DNA from: Streptomyces catenulae
GTDB taxonomy: Bacteria > Actinomycetota > Actinomycetes > Streptomycetales > Streptomycetaceae
DNA length: 64,000 bases
Direction of reading: 5' to 3'
NCBI RefSeq assembly: GCF_000718015.1
Contig: NZ_JODY01000027.1
Location: 22,625 to 86,624 of the forward strand
In this document: piece by piece, positions 60,061 through 64,000 of the stretch
Layout: the number at the start of each line of letters is the position of its first letter
Position numbering within the stretch: position 1 is the first letter of the stretch
Program-made: the position numbers and the translations under genes
Notes under the pieces: generated by a model
What the model was told of the DNA's origin: nothing
What the model saw: only the letters and a program-made list of their open reading frames with translations
The model's database searches: none

Positions 60061-60930
60061 ATGCCGTCTGCCGAAGCCGAGATCAGCTCGTTCCTCAAGG
60101 CCCGCCGCGCGGCGCTCGACCCGGACGCCCTCGGGCTGCCCGGCGGACTGCACCGTCGCCGGGTGCGGGGGCTGCGCCGCGAGGAGGTCGCCCAGCTCGC
60201 CGGGATCAGCGTCGACTACTACACCCGTATCGAGCAGGGCCGCGCCCCGGCGATCTCCGACGGCGTCCTCGACGCCCTCGCCGGGGCGCTGCGGCTGACC
60301 GGCGGCGAGGCCACCTACCTGCGCAACCTCGCCTCCCACGGCCGCCGCACCCCGGGCCGGGGCCCGGACGTCCCCGGCCGGACGGTACGGCCGGAGGTGC
60401 GGCAGCTGCTGCACGCGATGGACGGCGCGGTCCCGGCGATGGTCGTCGGCCGGGGGCTGGACCTGCTCGCCTGGAACGCGCTGGGCGGCCGGATCGTCTT
60501 CGACCTCGACGCCGTCGTCCCCGACCGCCGCAACTCCGCCCTGCTGGTCTTCCTCGACCCGGCGGCCCGCGCCCTCCACCGGGACTGGGAGCGCGTCGCC
60601 GAGCAGGTCGTCGGCACCCTGCGCGCCGAGAGCGGCCGCCATCCCGGCGACCCCCGGATCGCCGCGGTCGTCGGCGAACTCCTCGACCGCAGCCCGGAGT
60701 TCCGTACGGCGTGGGAGGCCCAGGCGGTCAGCGAATGCCGTTACGGCGTGAAGCGCATCGTCCACCCGTGGGTCGGCGCCCTGGACCTCACCTTCGAGAG
60801 CCTCCGCCTCGCCGCCGAGGAGGACGAGCAGGTCCTGGTGACCTACAGCGCTCAGGAAGGCTCCCTGACGGAAACCCGGCTGCGGGAGCTGGCCCGGCGG
60901 GTGGCGGGGGAGCGGGTTCCGGCGGCGTGA
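60061..60930 (+). CDS. XRE-family regulator with MmyB-like ligand-binding domain
   Basis: The 289-residue protein starts EISSFLKARRAALDPDALGL and has an HTH at about 35-75 (RRVRGLRREEVAQLAGISVD, YYTRIEQGRAPAIS). The MmyB-like PAS-type domain follows, with AMVVGRGLDLLAWNALGGRI and HRDWERVAEQVVGTLRAESG. In Streptomyces these regulators usually sit beside, and repress, a short-chain or aldo-keto reductase; here an aldo-keto reductase is divergent. Crystal structures of family members show a bound fatty acid or similar ligand. The ligand here is unknown. Confidence 0.92.
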   Translation: MPSAEAEISSFLKARRAALDPDALGLPGGLHRRRVRGLRREEVAQLAGISVDYYTRIEQGRAPAISDGVLDALAGALRLTGGEATYLRNLASHGRRTPGRGPDVPGRTVRPEVRQLLHAMDGAVPAMVVGRGLDLLAWNALGGRIVFDLDAVVPDRRNSALLVFLDPAARALHRDWERVAEQVVGTLRAESGRHPGDPRIAAVVGELLDRSPEFRTAWEAQAVSECRYGVKRIVHPWVGALDLTFESLRLAAEEDEQVLVTYSAQEGSLTETRLRELARRVAGERVPAA

Positions 60931-60987
60931 GGGCCGGGCGCGGAGCCGCGGCGGGCCGTTCCGCCCGGGGAGGCGCCCCGCCGGGCC

Positions 60988-61806
60988 TCACCCCCGGGGC
61001 GCCAGGGCCTCCCACGCCACCGTGACCTCACCCTGACGGCGGCGGCGCGGGTCGCCGGTCAGCGGCCAGTCGGCGGCCAGCGCGCGGGTGGCGGCCAGCC
61101 AGCGCTGCCGGGCGCCGAGCGCGCCGAGCGGGGCCGCCGCCGCCCAGGCGCGGTCGAAATCGCGGAGGAAGGCGTGCACCGGCTCGCCCGGCACATTGCG
61201 GTGGATCAACGCCTTCGGCAGCCGTTCGGCCAGGTCGGACGGGGTGTCCAGGGAGGCGAGCCGGGTCGCGAAGGTCACCGTGCGCGGCCCCTCGGGACCC
61301 AGCGCCACCCACACATGGCGGCGCCCGATCTCGTCACAGGTGCCCTCGACCAGCAGCCCGTCCGGCGCCAGCCGCGCACAGAGCCGCCGCCAGACCGCCG
61401 CGACCTCGCCCTCGTCGTACTGCCGCAGCACGTTCGCCGCCCGGATCAACGCCGGCGCCCGCCCCGGCGCGCCGGGCAGCGGCACCTCGAAGCCGCCGTG
61501 CCGGAACTCCAGCCCGGGCCGCTCGAACGGCCGGGCCGCCGCCACCCGCTCCGGATCGATCTCCACCCCGACCACCCGCGCCTCCGGCCGGGCCGTCCGC
61601 AACCGCGTCAGCAGTTCCAGCGCCGTCCAGGGCGCCGCCCCGTAGCCGAGATCGACGGCGACCGGGTCCGCACTGCGCCGCAGCGCCGCCCCGTGCTCGG
61701 CGGCGATCCAGCGGTCCATCCGGCGCAGCCGGTTCGGGTTGGTGGTGCCCCGGGTGGCGTTCCCGACGGGACGGGCGGCGACGGGGACGGCGGAGCGGCG
61801 GGGCAT
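60988..61806 (-). CDS. Class I SAM-dependent methyltransferase-like protein
   Basis: The 272-residue protein has a Rossmann-type core: VAVDLGYGAAPWTALELLTR (motif I, with Tyr replacing the usual second acidic or Ser position), VVGVEIDPERVAAARPF and LIRAANVLRQYDEGEV. The C-terminal half (HVWVALGPEGPRTVTFATRL, VPGEPVHAFLRDFDRAWAAA) is specific to an actinobacterial group with unknown substrate. It lies divergent from mshA. In other Streptomyces a similar gene occurs next to mshA to my recollection, but a functional link is not established. Confidence 0.8.
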   Translation of the reverse strand: MPRRSAVPVAARPVGNATRGTTNPNRLRRMDRWIAAEHGAALRRSADPVAVDLGYGAAPWTALELLTRLRTARPEARVVGVEIDPERVAAARPFERPGLEFRHGGFEVPLPGAPGRAPALIRAANVLRQYDEGEVAAVWRRLCARLAPDGLLVEGTCDEIGRRHVWVALGPEGPRTVTFATRLASLDTPSDLAERLPKALIHRNVPGEPVHAFLRDFDRAWAAAAPLGALGARQRWLAATRALAADWPLTGDPRRRRQGEVTVAWEALAPRG

Positions 61807-62023
61807 ACGACGAGCCTACGGGCTGTCCCGCCGCCCCCCTGCGGGCGCGGACGGCGGCCCGCCCGGACGCCGCGATCGTCACGTCCAGTCGGCACCCCGC
61901 CCCGTACGGTTACGGTTGGATAACGGTGGAAAGTCGGGCGCTCCGGGGGGAAGGGAAGCCGGACCCGCGTTGTTACACCAGGTCGGAGGCGCGCAGCCCG
62001 TCACAGGAGAGAGGTAGCTCGCA

Positions 62024-63436
62024 GTGAGCCCATATGTGTCCCGGCTCCGCAGCCGTCCCCTCGGCCAGCACCCGGGCCCGTCCCGGCTGCGGCTCCCCGG
62101 AGCCGCCCGCCGCCCGCGCCGGGTGGCGATGCTCAGCGTCCACACCTCCCCGCTCCACCAGCCCGGCACCGGCGACGCCGGCGGTATGAACGTCTACATC
62201 GTCGAACTGGCCCGGAAGCTCGCCGCGATCAACATCGAGGTGGAGATCTTCACCCGCGCCACCACCGCCACCCTCCCGCCCGCCGTCGAACTCGCCCCCG
62301 GCGTCCTCGTCCGCCACGTCGACGCCGGACCGTACGAAGGGCTCGCCAAGGAGGAGCTGCCCGCCCAGCTCTGCGCCTTCACCCACGGCGTGATGCAGGC
62401 ATGGGCGGGCCACCGCCCCGGCCACTACGACCTCGTCCACGCCCACTACTGGCTCTCCGGCCACGTCGGCTGGCTCGCCGCCGAACGCTGGGGCGTTCCC
62501 CTCGTGCACGCCATGCACACCATGGCCAAGGTCAAGAACGCCTCGCTTGCCTCCGGCGACACCCCCGAGCCCGCCGCCCGCGTCATCGGCGAGACCCAGA
62601 TCGTCCGCGCCGCCGACCGCCTCATCGCCAACACCGCCGAGGAGGGCGACGAACTGGTCCGGCACTACGACGCCGACCCCGCCCGGGTCGCCGTCGTCCA
62701 CCCCGGCGTCAACCTCGACCGCTTCCGCCCCCTCGGCCCCGGCGCCACCCCCGTCACCCTGACCGGCTCCGGGGCGGACGCCTCCGTCGCCGCCGGTCGC
62801 GCCGCCGCCCGCGACCGCCTCGGGCTGCCGCAGGACGCGCTGATACCCCTCTTCGCCGGACGGATACAGCCCCTCAAGGCCCCCGACATCCTGCTCCGCG
62901 CCGTCGCCGTCCTCCTCGAACGGCGGCCGGAGCTGCGCTCCCGGCTCGTCGTCCCGGTGGTCGGCGGTCCCAGCGGCAGCGGTCTCGCCAAGCCCGAGGA
63001 ACTCCAGAAACTCGCCGCGCTGCTCGGCATCGCCGACGTCGTCCGCTTCCGCCCGCCGGTCGGCCAGCAGCAGCTCGCCGACTGGTACCGCGCCGCATCC
63101 GTGCTGGTCATGCCCTCGTACAGCGAATCCTTCGGGCTCGTCGCCATCGAGGCGCAGGCGTGCGGCACCCCGGTGATCGCCGCCGAGGTCGGCGGTCTGC
63201 CGGTGGCCGTCCGCGACGGCGTCACCGGCCACCTCGTCCCCGGCCACGACCCGGCCGACTACGCCCACGCCCTCGACCGCTTCGTCGCCGACCCGGCGCT
63301 GCCCGCCCGGATGGGCGCCGCGGCCGCCCGGCACGCCCAGTCCTTCGGCTGGGACACCGCAGCCGCCGCCACCGGCGACGTCTACGCCGCCGCACTGCAG
63401 GAAAGGCGCCGTCACCTACGATCACCCCATGGCTGA
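62024..63436 (+). CDS. mshA: D-inositol-3-phosphate glycosyltransferase (mycothiol synthesis)
   Basis: The protein is 470 residues from a GTG with AGGAGAGAGGT upstream. This GT4-family GT-B enzyme has [20 protein letters not shown] at the acceptor and UDP site, [17 protein letters not shown], the UDP-GlcNAc motifs [14 protein letters not shown] and [20 protein letters not shown]. The last contains the E-x7-E pair. It transfers GlcNAc from UDP-GlcNAc to 1L-myo-inositol-1-phosphate, the first step of mycothiol biosynthesis, complementing mshD at 45297. Its 3' end overlaps the YbjN-like gene by eight bases. Confidence 0.95.
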   Translation: MSPYVSRLRSRPLGQHPGPSRLRLPGAARRPRRVAMLSVHTSPLHQPGTGDAGGMNVYIVELARKLAAINIEVEIFTRATTATLPPAVELAPGVLVRHVDAGPYEGLAKEELPAQLCAFTHGVMQAWAGHRPGHYDLVHAHYWLSGHVGWLAAERWGVPLVHAMHTMAKVKNASLASGDTPEPAARVIGETQIVRAADRLIANTAEEGDELVRHYDADPARVAVVHPGVNLDRFRPLGPGATPVTLTGSGADASVAAGRAAARDRLGLPQDALIPLFAGRIQPLKAPDILLRAVAVLLERRPELRSRLVVPVVGGPSGSGLAKPEELQKLAALLGIADVVRFRPPVGQQQLADWYRAASVLVMPSYSESFGLVAIEAQACGTPVIAAEVGGLPVAVRDGVTGHLVPGHDPADYAHALDRFVADPALPARMGAAAARHAQSFGWDTAAAATGDVYAAALQERRRHLRSPHG

Positions 63437-63980
63437 CGAGGTGGCTGAAGTGAAGGACGGGCGGACGGACCGGGGCGCCGGAGCGACCGCCGCCGCGGTG
63501 ATCGAGCGCACGCTCGCCGACGCCGAACTGACCTGGGAGTCCCCCGCCCCCGGCCGCTACGTCGTCACCCTGCCCGGCACCCGCAAACTCTCCACCACCT
63601 GCTCCCTCGTCGTCGGCCGCCACTCCCTCTCCGTCAACGCCTTCGTCGTACGGCGCCCCGACGAGAACCACGAGGCCGTCCACCGCTGGCTCCTGGAGCG
63701 CAACACCCGCCTCTACGGCATGAGTTACGCGATCGACCAGCTCGGCGACATCTACCTCGTCGGGAAGTTCCCGCTCGCCGCCGTCACCGAGGAGGAGTTG
63801 GACCGCATCCTCGGCACCGTCCTGGAGAACGCCGACGGCAGCTTCAACACCCTGCTGGAGATGGGCTTCGCCACCGCGATCCGCAAGGAGTACGCCTGGC
63901 GCGTCGCCCGAGGCGAATCCACCCGCAACCTCGAAGCGTTCGGGAACCTGACGCGGGGGGAGGGGGCGGGGGAGGAGTAG
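63429..63980 (+). CDS. YbjN-domain protein
   Basis: The protein is 183 residues from an ATG overlapping the end of mshA. The single YbjN domain includes [60 protein letters not shown] and [16 protein letters not shown]. YbjN-like proteins have a type III secretion chaperone-like fold and no firmly known role in actinobacteria, though this gene regularly follows mshA. Cotranscription with mshA is likely. The last 20 bases of the window downstream contain no gene start I can support. Confidence 0.9.
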   Translation: MADEVAEVKDGRTDRGAGATAAAVIERTLADAELTWESPAPGRYVVTLPGTRKLSTTCSLVVGRHSLSVNAFVVRRPDENHEAVHRWLLERNTRLYGMSYAIDQLGDIYLVGKFPLAAVTEEELDRILGTVLENADGSFNTLLEMGFATAIRKEYAWRVARGESTRNLEAFGNLTRGEGAGEE

Positions 63981-64000
63981 GCGTGCAGGTCGGGGAGGGG

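Noticed and set aside
1..64000. Secondary-metabolite gene cluster, CRISPR array, tRNA or phage
   Set aside because: I found no PKS/NRPS/terpene core motifs, no regularly spaced repeats of CRISPR type, no tRNA cloverleaf and no phage structural genes.

Overview
This is chromosomal DNA of a Streptomyces or a very close relative. GC is about 72 %, third codon positions are mostly G or C, GTG and TTG starts are common, and 4-nt overlaps between genes are frequent. Typical markers are present: mycothiol genes (mshA, mshD), GlnR, the WhiG anti-sigma factor RsiG, Nur, XRE/DUF397 pairs and rare TTA leucine codons. I see no rRNA, tRNA, CRISPR array, complete insertion sequence or prophage.

Layout. 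1-3886: end of an NlpC/P60 hydrolase, a receiver/PP2C phosphatase, and a conserved minus-strand set (XRE regulator, HBHA-like protein, DUF2516). 3887-8650: accessory stretch with broken reading frames, a DeoR/MFS divergent pair, a HAD hydrolase and a damaged small secreted protein. 8676-17566: small redox enzymes and their regulators (SDRs, LysR, HxlR with a divergent MFS exporter, aldo-keto reductase, methyltransferase, FMN reductase, ankyrin protein). Several carry readable operators, including a SoxR-type promoter and a MerR-type promoter. 17723-24910: asparaginase, rsiG, dtd, ygfZ, nur and a corrinoid ABC importer behind a cobalamin riboswitch. 24931-30439: nitrobindin, a 33-aa membrane peptide, DUF3099, DUF1416 and thiosulfate sulfurtransferase behind a Cys-containing leader peptide, then DUF2993, a Gln/Tyr/Gly-rich membrane protein and a MoaD/ThiS-like protein. 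30667-34397: a heterodimeric ABC exporter with one degenerate ATP site. 34399-46244: hydrolase, glnR with an unusual leader, LacI regulator, HtrA-like protease, two-component system, second DUF2993 protein, 5'-nucleotidase and mshD. 46601-50517: small secreted protein, an XRE-DUF397-DUF397 operon and hypothetical genes. 50651-57880: GNAT, an ABC pair whose ATPase has lost the Walker A lysine, then ppk, a CHAD protein and a Nudix enzyme. 58034-63980: secreted beta-trefoil-like protein, aldo-keto reductase with a divergent XRE regulator, methyltransferase, mshA and a YbjN-like protein.

How the genes work together. Nitrogen and phosphate physiology sit close together (GlnR; Ppk with a CHAD protein). 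Thiol and sulfur metabolism is represented by MshA, MshD and the sulfurtransferase. Metal and cofactor supply is represented by Nur, the B12 importer and the MoaD-like protein. Several single enzymes appear to be wired to small-molecule or redox sensors through promoter-embedded operators. The best candidates for under-described biology are the Cys leader peptide, the hairpin plus coupled 21-aa ORF before glnR, the triplicated DUF397 protein, the Walker-A-less ABC ATPase and the GAATTC clusters.
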